From NCBI GenBank assembly GCA_011525695.1, contig WYBX01000086.1:163852-227851 (forward strand): a stretch of DNA of 64,000 nucleotides, given 5' to 3'. Below the pieces are notes generated by a model. It ran no database searches and had not been told where the DNA came from. It saw only the letters and a list, made by a program, of their open reading frames with translations. This document shows positions 45,748 through 53,897 of this stretch, one piece after another (within the stretch, counting starts at the first letter, position 1; each line of letters opens with the position of its first letter). Source of the stretch: Verrucomicrobiia bacterium. GTDB lineage: Bacteria; Verrucomicrobiota; Verrucomicrobiia; Opitutales; Opitutaceae. A program made the position numbers and the translations under genes.

Positions 45748-48219
45748 ATGTTTGCGAAGATCGAGGCCAGCCTGCACCATCTCCGCCGCCGGCTCAGCCG
45801 CAGCGAGTGGGCCGTCCGCCATCTCGGGCTGACTCCTTCGGAGGGCACGAGCGAACAACCGGGGTTGCTGCTCATCCAGATCGACGGGTTTGGCCGCGGG
45901 CAGCTGGAGCGGGCGCTGGCGGCCGGCCGGATGCCGTTTCTTTCGCGACTGGTGCGGCGCGAGGGCTATCAGATTCACACGTTCTATTCCGGGCTGCCGT
46001 CGACGACGCCGGCGGTGCAGGCCGAGCTCTATTACGGCGTTCGCTCCGCAGTCCCCGCCTTCAGCTTCTATGATCGGGTTGCCGGCCGGATTGGGCGGAT
46101 GTGGGATCCCGAATGGGCGAAGGCCCGCGAGGCCGAGTGTGCCGCCCAGGCCGAGGGCCTGCTGCGGGGAGGAAGTTCCTGGTCGAACATCTATACCGGC
46201 GGGGCGGCGCAGGAGGAGAGCCACTTCTGCGCCGCCAGCATCGGGCTCGGCGACATGTGGCGCACGGGCAAGATCCGGAACATCTTCATCTTTGTCCTGC
46301 TCAACCTCGGCGCTGCCGGGCGGATCCTGTGGCTGTTGCTCGTCGAATTCGCGGTGAGCGTGGTCGACGGATTCCGCGCGATCCTCGGGGGACGCCGTCC
46401 GGATCGGGAACTGATGCTGCTGATCTCGCGTGTGTTTGTCGGAGTCGGTCTCCGGGAGTTGCTGACGATCAGCGGGCAGATCGACGTCGCCCGCGGGCTG
46501 CCGATCGTGCACATCAATTTCGTCGGCTACGATGAGGAAGCGCATGTGCGCGGCCCCGGATCCCGGCTGGCGCACTACGGGCTGCGCGGGATCGATCGGG
46601 CGATCAAGCACATCACCCGGGCGGCCCATCGCTCGCGCCGGCGTGATTACGCGGTGTGGGTGTTCTCCGACCACGGCCAGGAGGCGACCCGGCTGTTTCC
46701 CGATCTGGTGGAAGGTGGCGTGGAGGCGACGCTGCGCGCGTGCCTGGAACTCGCGAAACACGACTCCGCTTGGCGGCGGAATGACGAGGCCTGGATGGCG
46801 TCGGCGTGGCTTTCGCGGAGTCGTTTTGGCCAGGCGCGGCTCGAGCGTGCCCGGGCGGCCGGCCCGGCGCCGTTCGCCGAGGATCGCGAGTTCGCGGTGG
46901 CGGCGATGGGCCCGGTGGCGCACGTGTATTTTGCCGAGACCAAGACCGACGCCCAGCGACGCACGCTCGCGGCCCGGCTGGTGGCCCAGGGAGGAATTCC
47001 AGGGGTGCTGCTGCGGGCGATGGACGGCAGCATCACCTGGTTCCATGCCCGCGGGGAGACCCGGGTGCCGGAGGAGGTTCCTCCGCTCCTGCCGCACCCG
47101 GGACCGCTGCGCGAGACGATCGCGAGGGATCTGGTGGGATTCTGCGAGAATCCGAACGCCGGTGATCTCACGCTGGTGGGATGGAGTCCCTGGGTGGAGG
47201 CGGCGGTGAGCTTTGCCCCGGAACGGGGCGCGCACGGGGGCTTTGGCCCCAACGAGACCCAGGGATTCGTGCTCCTGCCGGCGCACACTCCACTGCCGGA
47301 GGGCACCGCGGACTTCATCCGGCCGGCGGCGCTGCGGACGGCCGCGCTGTTTCACGTTGGCCGCTGCACCGAGCCTGCCTGCCGGACGATCGCCGAAGAC
47401 CGGGCGATCGTGCGGCTGATGACCTACAACGTGCATGGTTGCAGCGGCATGGACGGCCGGGTGTCGCCCCGGCGGGTCGCACACGTGATCCAGGGCCAGC
47501 TGCCCGACATCGTCGCGCTGCAGGAACTCGACCTGGGAAGACGCCGGTCGCGGGCGGAGGATCAAGCCGCGATTATCGGACGCGAACTCGGGATGCACGC
47601 CGTGTTTTGTCCCACGATCACGCGCGGGGAGGAACATTATGGACATGCCGTGCTCAGTCGCTGGCCGCTCGACATCGTCCGCCGCGCGCGGTTGCCGCAC
47701 GATCCGGGCAGCTGGTGGCAGGAGCCACGCTCGGCGATGTGGGTACGGATCCAGATCGCGGGGGAAACCCTTCACGTGATCACGACGCATCTTGGGCTGG
47801 GACCGCGCGAGCGGGTCCGGCAAATGGAGGCACTGCTGGGGCCGGAATGGCTGGGCGGGATCGCGCCGGACGAGCCGGTGATCCTGTGCGGCGATTTCAA
47901 TGCCCTGCCCGGAAGCTCACCCTACCGGCTCGCCGCGTCACGGTTGCGCGACCTGCAGGCGCCGGGCGCGGGCTTCCGGCCAAGTGCAACCTTCAGCTCG
48001 GTGCGGCCGCTGGTGCGGTTGGACCACATCTTCGCCTCGTCCCGCTTCGAACGGGTGCAGGTGAGCGTGGTGCGCAATGCGCTCACGCGCGTGGCCTCGG
48101 ATCACTTGCCCCTGGTGGCGGATCTTCGAGTCGTGCCCGTGCCCGGCGGTACGTCAGCCACGAGGCCACTGCGAGGGCAAGGCCGTAGCCCAGCAGCACG
48201 GCCAGCCGGGCCGGCGTGA
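45748..48219 (+). CDS. Fusion of alkaline-phosphatase-superfamily and endonuclease/exonuclease/phosphatase domains
   Basis: The 823-residue protein has two catalytic modules. The first (about 35-540) looks like a nucleotide-pyrophosphatase/phosphodiesterase relative: LLLIQIDGFGRGQLERAL with a metal Asp, SGLPSTTPAVQAELYYG with the probable Thr nucleophile, HINFVGYDEEAH and WVFSDHGQE. A hydrophobic stretch (about 176-209) may anchor it in the membrane. The second (about 552-795) is an EEP domain: MTYNVHGC, LQELD, LCGDFNALPGSSPY, RLDHIF and ASDHLPLVADL. Both cleave phosphoester bonds. The last 28 residues are encoded antisense to the end of the VTT gene. It follows glycan-acting genes, suggesting lipid-linked glycan or phospholipid turnover. 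Confidence 0.85.
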   Translation: MFAKIEASLHHLRRRLSRSEWAVRHLGLTPSEGTSEQPGLLLIQIDGFGRGQLERALAAGRMPFLSRLVRREGYQIHTFYSGLPSTTPAVQAELYYGVRSAVPAFSFYDRVAGRIGRMWDPEWAKAREAECAAQAEGLLRGGSSWSNIYTGGAAQEESHFCAASIGLGDMWRTGKIRNIFIFVLLNLGAAGRILWLLLVEFAVSVVDGFRAILGGRRPDRELMLLISRVFVGVGLRELLTISGQIDVARGLPIVHINFVGYDEEAHVRGPGSRLAHYGLRGIDRAIKHITRAAHRSRRRDYAVWVFSDHGQEATRLFPDLVEGGVEATLRACLELAKHDSAWRRNDEAWMASAWLSRSRFGQARLERARAAGPAPFAEDREFAVAAMGPVAHVYFAETKTDAQRRTLAARLVAQGGIPGVLLRAMDGSITWFHARGETRVPEEVPPLLPHPGPLRETIARDLVGFCENPNAGDLTLVGWSPWVEAAVSFAPERGAHGGFGPNETQGFVLLPAHTPLPEGTADFIRPAALRTAALFHVGRCTEPACRTIAEDRAIVRLMTYNVHGCSGMDGRVSPRRVAHVIQGQLPDIVALQELDLGRRRSRAEDQAAIIGRELGMHAVFCPTITRGEEHYGHAVLSRWPLDIVRRARLPHDPGSWWQEPRSAMWVRIQIAGETLHVITTHLGLGPRERVRQMEALLGPEWLGGIAPDEPVILCGDFNALPGSSPYRLAASRLRDLQAPGAGFRPSATFSSVRPLVRLDHIFASSRFERVQVSVVRNALTRVASDHLPLVADLRVVPVPGGTSATRPLRGQGRSPAARPAGPA

Positions 48220-48808
48220 GCTCGTCGCTCTGGTCGCCGAAGGCCACGGTGAGGGACGACCGCAGGGTATGCAGCGGCCAGGCGGTCATGAGGTAGGTTC
48301 GCAGCGGGACGCCCAGCAGCGGCAAAGCGTAATTTATCGCTGCATACGGTGCGCCCGGCAGCAGCAGGGCCACGACACAAACGCTGCCATGGGTGCCGGG
48401 TGGCACCCGGTCGCGGAGCCGCCGCACCCACGAGGCCCGATCGAACCGGAGGCGAAAATGGCGGGCCAGGGCGAAGCTCGCCAGCAACTGCAGGAGGATG
48501 GAGAGCGAGACGAGGGCGAGGCCCGGCCCGATCCCGAACCGGATCCCAGCCGCGATGTGCAACACGCTCGCCGGAAAGCCCGTCAGCGGCAGCACGAGCA
48601 ACAGGGCAAAGGCCAGCGCGCCAGGGAGCCGCGCCGCCGCGGCATGGACCGCGGCCATGTCGCTGTGACGATAGATCGCCACCCCGAGCGCGGCGATGAC
48701 CAGCGCCCAGACCGCGAGCTTGCGCCACGGAATCGGCGGCAGGGCCCGGCCCGCGGCGCGGCCTGGGAACGTGGGAGGTTGGGTAATCGCAGCTGGAGTC
48801 TTCACCAT
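48083..48808 (-). CDS. VTT/TVP38-family membrane protein
   Basis: From ATG 48808 there are 241 residues with about six hydrophobic segments. The central region FALLLVLPLTGFPASVLHIA and GPGLALVSLSILLQLLASFA, then GSVCVVALLLPGAPYAAINYA and GVPLRTYLMTAWPLH, is the SNARE-associated/VTT (TMEM64) pattern; such proteins are linked to lipid movement across membranes. Its 3' end overlaps the convergent phosphatase-fusion gene by 137 bp, so both C-termini are encoded in the same DNA. A GTG at 48820 is an alternative start. Confidence 0.88.
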   Translation of the reverse strand: MVKTPAAITQPPTFPGRAAGRALPPIPWRKLAVWALVIAALGVAIYRHSDMAAVHAAAARLPGALAFALLLVLPLTGFPASVLHIAAGIRFGIGPGLALVSLSILLQLLASFALARHFRLRFDRASWVRRLRDRVPPGTHGSVCVVALLLPGAPYAAINYALPLLGVPLRTYLMTAWPLHTLRSSLTVAFGDQSDELTPARLAVLLGYGLALAVASWLTYRRARARLEDPPPGASDPRPRA

Positions 48809-48974
48809 GAGTGCACGCACCGCTCACACGGTGAAGCCCCGCGGCCGGGCGAACCCTCGTCCGCCGCGGGGGAATGCAGGGCACCGGAATCGCGCGACGT
48901 CCCGCCCGGACGGGACCCGCCGGCACCGTGCGTCTCGCCGGCGGACCGGCGACGCGTTGGAATCGATGGGCCGC

Positions 48975-49313
48975 TCAGCGGGTCGTGGTGGCCGTCTTGA
49001 CCGTGATGTTGTTCCGGACCGACTGGACGCCGGCGATGCCGGCGGCGATTTGCTCGGCGCGGGTCTTCTGCTCCTGGGTGTCGACGAAGCCATTGAGCTG
49101 CACCGTGCCCTTGAACGTATCGACGCCGACGTCGAGGGCCTTGACCATCGGGTCTTTGACGAAGGCGGCTTTCACCTTGGTGGTGATGCCGGCGTCGTCG
49201 AAGTATTCGCCGGTGCTCTGCCGCGTGGGCGTGCCGGCGCAGCCGGTGTTCATCACGGCCGTGCCGCCGGCAAGGGCGAGAATGGTAACGAGGGTGGTAA
49301 CGGTCATTTTCAT
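48975..49313 (-). CDS. BON-domain lipoprotein
   Basis: A 112-residue protein with a lipoprotein signal ending NTGC (Cys25) and one BON domain (ITTKVKAAFVKDPMVKALDV ... GTVQLNGFVDTQEQKTRAEQ ... VQSVRNNITV). BON proteins such as OsmY protect or bind the envelope during stress. It stands alone; the large PRC-barrel/BON protein at 61288 uses a related domain at its C-terminus. Confidence 0.9.
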   Translation of the reverse strand: MKMTVTTLVTILALAGGTAVMNTGCAGTPTRQSTGEYFDDAGITTKVKAAFVKDPMVKALDVGVDTFKGTVQLNGFVDTQEQKTRAEQIAAGIAGVQSVRNNITVKTATTTR

Positions 49314-49505
49314 GGGTTATGAGGGGGTTCTGGGAGATAGTAGCGGCGTCCCGCGCTCGGTTCCGGAATGCGACCGTGGAATGTGGCGGCGCGGCATGGG
49401 GTTTCATCCCCGGGGTGGCATCGGGCAGGCCCGCCCCGGAAGGGCGCGGTCCGGACAATGCGGATCCGAGACTTGCACGGCACGGCGGCCGGGCGAGGAT
49501 GGGCC

Positions 49506-49760
49506 ATGGAGTGTCGCCCAGGCTGCGGCGCGTGCTGCATCGCCCCCTCGATTTCGTCGCCGATTCCCGGAATGCCTTACGGCAAGCCGGCGGGGATCCC
49601 CTGCGTGCAACTGCGGCCCGATTACACCTGCGCCCTGTTCGGCCTGCCGGAGCGGCCGGCGGTCTGCACCAGCCTGCGGCCCACCCACGAGATGTGTGGC
49701 GTGGATCGCGCGGCTGCGCTCGCGGGGCTGGCCGCCCTGGAGAACGCCACCCGGCACTGA
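49506..49760 (+). CDS. YkgJ-family Cys-cluster protein
   Basis: ATG 49506 gives 84 residues starting MECRPGCGACCIAPSISSPI. The CxxxCxxCC cluster, the conserved SSPIPGMPYGKPAGIPCVQL and the later VCTSLRPTHEMC are typical of the YkgJ/YkgI zinc- or iron-chelating type. No function is proven for the family. Longer frames upstream lack the family's sequence. Confidence 0.85.
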   Translation: MECRPGCGACCIAPSISSPIPGMPYGKPAGIPCVQLRPDYTCALFGLPERPAVCTSLRPTHEMCGVDRAAALAGLAALENATRH

Positions 49761-49790
49761 CCGGCGTCGCACCGGGGCCCGGCCGCGGCC

Positions 49791-50270
49791 TCAGGGCGCG
49801 GGTGCCGGATTCGCCGGCGGCCGGATGCCCGGGAGCACGAACTTCTCGATCTCATCCACCGTCAGCATCGCGTTCGCCAGCTGGAAGAGCGTGCGGACGT
49901 CCGATGCCACCGGATACTTGCCAAAATAGGTTTTCGCCCCAAGGGCATAAGCCTTGTTCACGTCGCGGGTGTTGGTGGACGAACTGAGGACGACGGTGAG
50001 CAGCCGCCGCAGCCGCGGTTGTCCGCGGATCCAGTCGAGCACCTGGAAGCCATCGGTGCCGGGCATCTTCAGGTCGAGAAAGAGCAGCAGCGGCAGTGCA
50101 TGGTCGCCCTCGGCCAGCTTGGCCTTCAGGTAGGCGATGGCATCGCCGCCATCCTCCATCACGTCGATCTGCGTCTTGATGCCGGCGCGCGCGAGGGCGT
50201 GCTTGGTCAGCGCCACGGCATCGTCATCGTCGTCCACGATGAGGATCGGCCTGGTTTTCGGAGTAATCAT
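49791..50270 (-). CDS. Single-domain response regulator (Rcp1-like receiver)
   Basis: The 159-residue protein is a stand-alone receiver: ILIVDDDDD, phosphoacceptor Asp in LLFLDLKMPGTDG, VVLSSSTNT and Lys in TYFGKYPV. The loop lengths fit the Rcp1 type that works with phytochrome-like or other hybrid kinases. It begins 4 bp inside the stop of the other receiver gene at 50267 (ATGA), so the two are translated together. No output domain is present. The C-terminus (PGIRPPANPAPAP) is a Pro-rich tail. Confidence 0.92.
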   Translation of the reverse strand: MITPKTRPILIVDDDDDAVALTKHALARAGIKTQIDVMEDGGDAIAYLKAKLAEGDHALPLLLFLDLKMPGTDGFQVLDWIRGQPRLRRLLTVVLSSSTNTRDVNKAYALGAKTYFGKYPVASDVRTLFQLANAMLTVDEIEKFVLPGIRPPANPAPAP

Positions 50271-50653
50271 GAGGCGGCCTCCGGTCCGTGCGCGCTGCAG
50301 GGCAGCAGTTCCTTCACGACGTCGCCGAGGTCACGCCACCGGTACCAGGGCAGGACATAATCGACGCCGGCCGCGCGCGCCGGGGTTTCCAGGTCCTCCA
50401 TCGCCGTGCGCATCACGATGGGCATCGCCAGCCCCATTTCGCGGATCTTTCGCACCAGCGTGAGCCCGTCCATCCAGGGCATCCGGTAATCGGTGATCAC
50501 CGCGGCAAATTCCCGCTGGCGGAGCGCCTCCAGGGCGGCGTGGCCCGACTGCACCTGCTCGACTTCCGCATGCGGAAAGACCGCCTGCAAGTTACGGCGG
50601 GCGAGGAAAGTGCTGTCGGCGTCGTCATCAACAATCAAGAAGCGTTCACGCAT
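50267..50653 (-). CDS. Single-domain response regulator (CheY-like receiver)
   Basis: This 128-residue receiver has FLIVDDDADS, phosphoacceptor Asp in VITDYRMPWMDG, IVMRTAMED, but the usual Lys position reads VLPWYRW, so signalling by Lys may be altered. It is the upstream member of the two-receiver overlap with the gene at 49791. No kinase is adjacent. Confidence 0.9.
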   Translation of the reverse strand: MRERFLIVDDDADSTFLARRNLQAVFPHAEVEQVQSGHAALEALRQREFAAVITDYRMPWMDGLTLVRKIREMGLAMPIVMRTAMEDLETPARAAGVDYVLPWYRWRDLGDVVKELLPCSAHGPEAAS

Positions 50654-50919
50654 TTAGAAACCTCCGCGTGGGTTCATTCCTAAACGAGCCGCGCTGGTGC
50701 GGGGCAAAATCTTTCGTCGTTTCCGTTCCTGAAAGGGCCATGGGAGAATTTACGGGTTGCAGGACCCCTGGGGGGACGCCTCCCGGTTAGACCCGGCGGC
50801 TCGCAATGCGTTGCGGCGCCGGCCGGGTTTTGCTCCCGCCTCCGCACCCGCGGCGCGAAACCGCCGCCCGGAACTTCCCCGCCGCTTGACCTGCCGGGCC
50901 GGGGCGTTTGCCTGACCCC

Positions 50920-52611
50920 GTGGCCCGACCCGACGACGCTCCCAAGGTGATCTTCTCGATGCTTGGCGTTTCGAAGAAGATCGAGCGCAAGGAGATCCTC
51001 CGCGACATTTCGCTTTCGTTCTTCTATGGCGCCAAGATCGGCGTGCTCGGGCTGAACGGCTCCGGCAAGTCGTCGCTCCTGCGGATCCTGGCCGGGCGCG
51101 ACACCGAAATCGACGGCCGTGTGCACATCGAGCCGGGTTACGACGTCGGGCTGCTCGAACAGGAGCCGCACCTCACGCCGGGCAGCACGGTGCGCGCCTG
51201 CGTCGAGGAGGGAGTCAAGCCGCTGACCGATTTGCTGGCCGCTTATGATGCGACCTGGGACGAGCTCAACGAGGCGGCGGATGACCCGGCCCGGGAGGCG
51301 ATCGCCAACCGGCAGGCGGCGCTGCAGGAGAAGCTGGACTCGCTCAAGGCCTGGGATGTCGCGCCGCAGGTGGAAATGGCGATGGACGCGCTCCGCTGCC
51401 CGCCCGGGGAACAACCGGTGGACCGGCTGTCCGGCGGGGAGCGCAGGCGGGTAGCGCTCGCGCGGCTGCTGCTGCAGAAACCCGCCATCCTCCTGCTCGA
51501 TGAGCCGACGAATCATCTCGACGCCGAAAGCGTCCACTGGCTCGAGCAGCACCTGGCCCGGTATGCGGGCACGGTGATCGCCGTGACGCACGATCGCTAC
51601 TTCCTCGACAATGTCGCCCAGTGGATCCTCGAACTCGAGCGCGGCCATGGCATCCCGTGGCGCGGCAACTACTCCTCCTGGCTGGAGCAGAAGCAGCGTC
51701 GGCTGGCGGTCGAGCAGCGCACCGAGGATCGCCGGCAGAAGGCGATGGCGCGCGAACTCGCCTGGATCCGCCAGGGTGCGAAGGCCCGGCACGCCAAGTC
51801 CCAGGCGCGGATCGGCGCCTACGAGGCGATGCTGCAGGAGGATGTCGCGGCAAAGGAGCGGGAATTCGAATTTCTGATACCGCCGGGGCCCCGGCTCGGC
51901 AGCCTGGTGGTCGAGGCGCAGGGGCTGGCCAAGGGCTACGGGGACACCCTGCTGTTTGAAAAGGTGGATTTCGCCCTGCCTCCCGGTGGCATCGTCGGCG
52001 TGATCGGCCCCAATGGTGCCGGCAAGACCACGCTCTTCCGGCTCATCACCGGGGTGGAGCAGCCGGATGCGGGCGCGCTGCGGGTCGGCCCGACCGTGAA
52101 GCTGGCGCATGTCGATCAGTCGCGCGACGCGCTGCCGGATGGCGCCACCATCTGGGAGGCAATCAGCGGCGGCGAGGAAATCCTGCGGATGCCGGGGCGC
52201 GAGCTGAACTCGCGGGCCTACTGTGCGCAGTTCGGTTTCACCGGTGCGGATCAGCAGAAGAAAGTGGGCATCCTGTCGGGCGGGGAGCGCAATCGCGTGC
52301 ACCTGGCGCGGTTGCTGAAGCGCGGGGCGAATCTGCTCCTGCTCGACGAGCCCACCAATGATCTGGATGTGAACTCGATTCGCGCGCTCGAGGAGGCGCT
52401 GGAAAACTTTGCCGGCTGTGCGGTGGTGGTCTCGCACGATCGCTGGTTTCTCGACCGGGTGGCCACCCACCTGCTGGCCTTCGAGGGCGACAGCACGGTG
52501 CAATGGTTCAATGGCAATTATTCCAGCTACCTGGAGGACTTTCACCGGCGGAAGGGCCGGGAGGCCGACCAGCCGCACCGGATCAAATACCGCAAGCTCC
52601 TGCACGGTTAG
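50920..52611 (+). CDS. ettA: ABC-F translation factor EttA
   Basis: Two ABC ATPase domains without membrane segments give about 563 residues. Walker A GLNGSGKS and signature LSGGERRRVALARLL in the first, then GPNGAGKT and LSGGERNRVHLARLL in the second, with the long linker containing the PtIM-type arm (QRRLAVEQRTEDRRQKAMAR ... GAKARHAKSQARIG). The block ILRDISLSFFYGAKIGVLG is EttA-specific. EttA gates the first elongation step on the ribosome under low energy. GTG 50920 aligns with the family start (MxxPDDAPKVIFSM); TTG 50908 would add four residues. Length fits the family (about 555). Confidence 0.95.
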   Translation: MARPDDAPKVIFSMLGVSKKIERKEILRDISLSFFYGAKIGVLGLNGSGKSSLLRILAGRDTEIDGRVHIEPGYDVGLLEQEPHLTPGSTVRACVEEGVKPLTDLLAAYDATWDELNEAADDPAREAIANRQAALQEKLDSLKAWDVAPQVEMAMDALRCPPGEQPVDRLSGGERRRVALARLLLQKPAILLLDEPTNHLDAESVHWLEQHLARYAGTVIAVTHDRYFLDNVAQWILELERGHGIPWRGNYSSWLEQKQRRLAVEQRTEDRRQKAMARELAWIRQGAKARHAKSQARIGAYEAMLQEDVAAKEREFEFLIPPGPRLGSLVVEAQGLAKGYGDTLLFEKVDFALPPGGIVGVIGPNGAGKTTLFRLITGVEQPDAGALRVGPTVKLAHVDQSRDALPDGATIWEAISGGEEILRMPGRELNSRAYCAQFGFTGADQQKKVGILSGGERNRVHLARLLKRGANLLLLDEPTNDLDVNSIRALEEALENFAGCAVVVSHDRWFLDRVATHLLAFEGDSTVQWFNGNYSSYLEDFHRRKGREADQPHRIKYRKLLHG

Positions 52612-52706
52612 GAGTCTGTCGGACTTAGGCGGATCGTTCTGAAAGGGGCGCACCGAGAGTTGGACGGGCGACAGCCTCCTTAGCGAAAATGCCCCGGGCA
52701 TTTTCG
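52609..52706 (+). repeat. Dispersed repeat family C copy 2
   Basis: Starts at the ettA stop codon with TAGGAGTCTGTCGGACTTA and ends in a perfect palindrome with 11-bp arms (CGAAAATGCCC and GGGCATTTTCG, 52684-52706). It matches 24286-24382 along its whole length. The final hairpin could end ettA transcription. Confidence 0.75.
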
Positions 52707-52753
52707 AGGATGCTTTTTCGTTGAAGATCGTCAGGACGAACCGTGATGGGGGC

Positions 52754-53530
52754 TCAGTCTGGTCGCAGGGGAGGATGCCCCGGCGGCGGGGCGATTTCGT
52801 GGCGGATGCTTTCGGCGGCCTCGTCGGAGATCCCGTGCGTGCAGTGGAGATCGAACCGCCGCGCAAGGTACTCCTCGAAGGTGATCCACCGTCCCTGCCA
52901 CAGCACCCGGCGGGTCCAGGCGCAGACTGTGATGAAGCCGTCGTGGCGGCGATCGCGGCGCAGCAACAGCCACGCGGCCGCTCCGCCCAGCAGGAGCGCC
53001 ATCGCGGCTGCGGCGCCAATCAGGCCATGCAGCCCGCGGGCCCGTTCGGCGGCGGCTTCGGAAAATTCGGCCAGGGCGGAAAACTCGTGGCGCTGGAGCG
53101 CATGGACCACCAGTCGCATCATGGTCAGTCGTGCGCGGCCTGGTCCCCCGGCCGGCGTGCGGTCCTGGGCGGTGCGCTCCAACTGGTCCAGCAACGGCAG
53201 CAGTTCCGGCCGGTTCTGGAAATGGTCCCGGACGCTCGTGAATTCCCGGGACAACTCCTGTTCCGCCAACGCGAGCGTCCTGCCCCCGTCCGCCTCCCCC
53301 GCAGCGGTCGGGAGGCTGGCCGCCTGTTCGACTGAACCGAGGGCGGACAAAAACCGCGTCGTTGCCGCGAGCGTCTCCTTCGCCCGGTGGGCCTGCACGT
53401 CGGCGAGTTCGACCCGCCGCGCCGCGGAGGCCGAGAGGAGGGCGATTGCCAGCACGAAGGCAAACGCCGTCGCGAGCGCGATCACGACGGTGTTGCGGGA
53501 GAGGATGAGCGGCCGGGTTACAGCGTGCAT
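52754..53530 (-). CDS. Membrane protein with sensor-like helical region and divergent CxxC-type tail
   Basis: This 258-residue protein has two membrane segments (about 18-36 and 175-193) flanking a helical extracytoplasmic region rich in Leu/Ala/Glu (SAARRVELADVQAHRAKETL), like the sensing part of CHASE3 or four-helix-bundle receptors. Its cytoplasmic tail FITVCAWTRRVLWQGRWITF ... EYLARRF ... THGIS parallels the 'CASCKKI..GYW..IE.Y ... HGIC' tail found at the end of many sensor proteins, but most of the Cys are lost. It has no kinase or methyl-accepting domain. Function is unknown; it may be a partner for receivers encoded nearby. Confidence 0.6.
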   Translation of the reverse strand: MHAVTRPLILSRNTVVIALATAFAFVLAIALLSASAARRVELADVQAHRAKETLAATTRFLSALGSVEQAASLPTAAGEADGGRTLALAEQELSREFTSVRDHFQNRPELLPLLDQLERTAQDRTPAGGPGRARLTMMRLVVHALQRHEFSALAEFSEAAAERARGLHGLIGAAAAMALLLGGAAAWLLLRRDRRHDGFITVCAWTRRVLWQGRWITFEEYLARRFDLHCTHGISDEAAESIRHEIAPPPGHPPLRPD

Positions 53531-53897
53531 CGGTTTGGTTGTCAGCCGGGCGATTCGCCGTCACCGGGCTTGATGGCCGCACTGAACCGGTTCGCGCGCA
53601 AATTGCAGCGACGCGCTTCAACCGCCGCGCATTTTGGTCAGTTATTTACCCGTGCCCGGGGGAAATTCCCCGTTCGTCCTAAGGGGATGGTCGCACCGCC
53701 TCTCCCGACCCCGCCCCTCCCGCTTTCCGGTCCTTCCATTTCGATGTCATACGTGTGCCATCGAAATGGCAGGGGCGTTCATCACCGTGGGCTCCTCCCC
53801 AACCGGGACCGGCGGAGCTGCGGGCCGCCATCCTTGCGGCCGATAGGGGGGCCGTGCCGTTTGCGGAATTTCGCGATCCCGCCATAGTGGGTGTCCC
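53531..53897. other. 367-bp intergenic region
   Basis: Separates the divergent membrane-protein gene and msrA. It contains the family F hairpin at 53736-53769 and otherwise no gene. The frames in it are Arg/Pro-rich shadows. Confidence 0.45.
53736..53769. repeat. Palindromic repeat, family F copy 1
   Basis: Outer arms CCATTTCGATG and CATCGAAATGG with a further inner pairing (CATACGTGTG). A close relative is at 54670-54705. The two flank msrA. Confidence 0.75.

Noticed and set aside
45505..47823. 772-codon minus-strand open frame
   Set aside because: Antisense to the phosphoesterase fusion; Arg/Pro/His-rich shadow of high-GC coding DNA.
50680..53019. 779-codon minus-strand open frame
   Set aside because: Antisense to ettA, whose own frame carries both complete ATPase domains.
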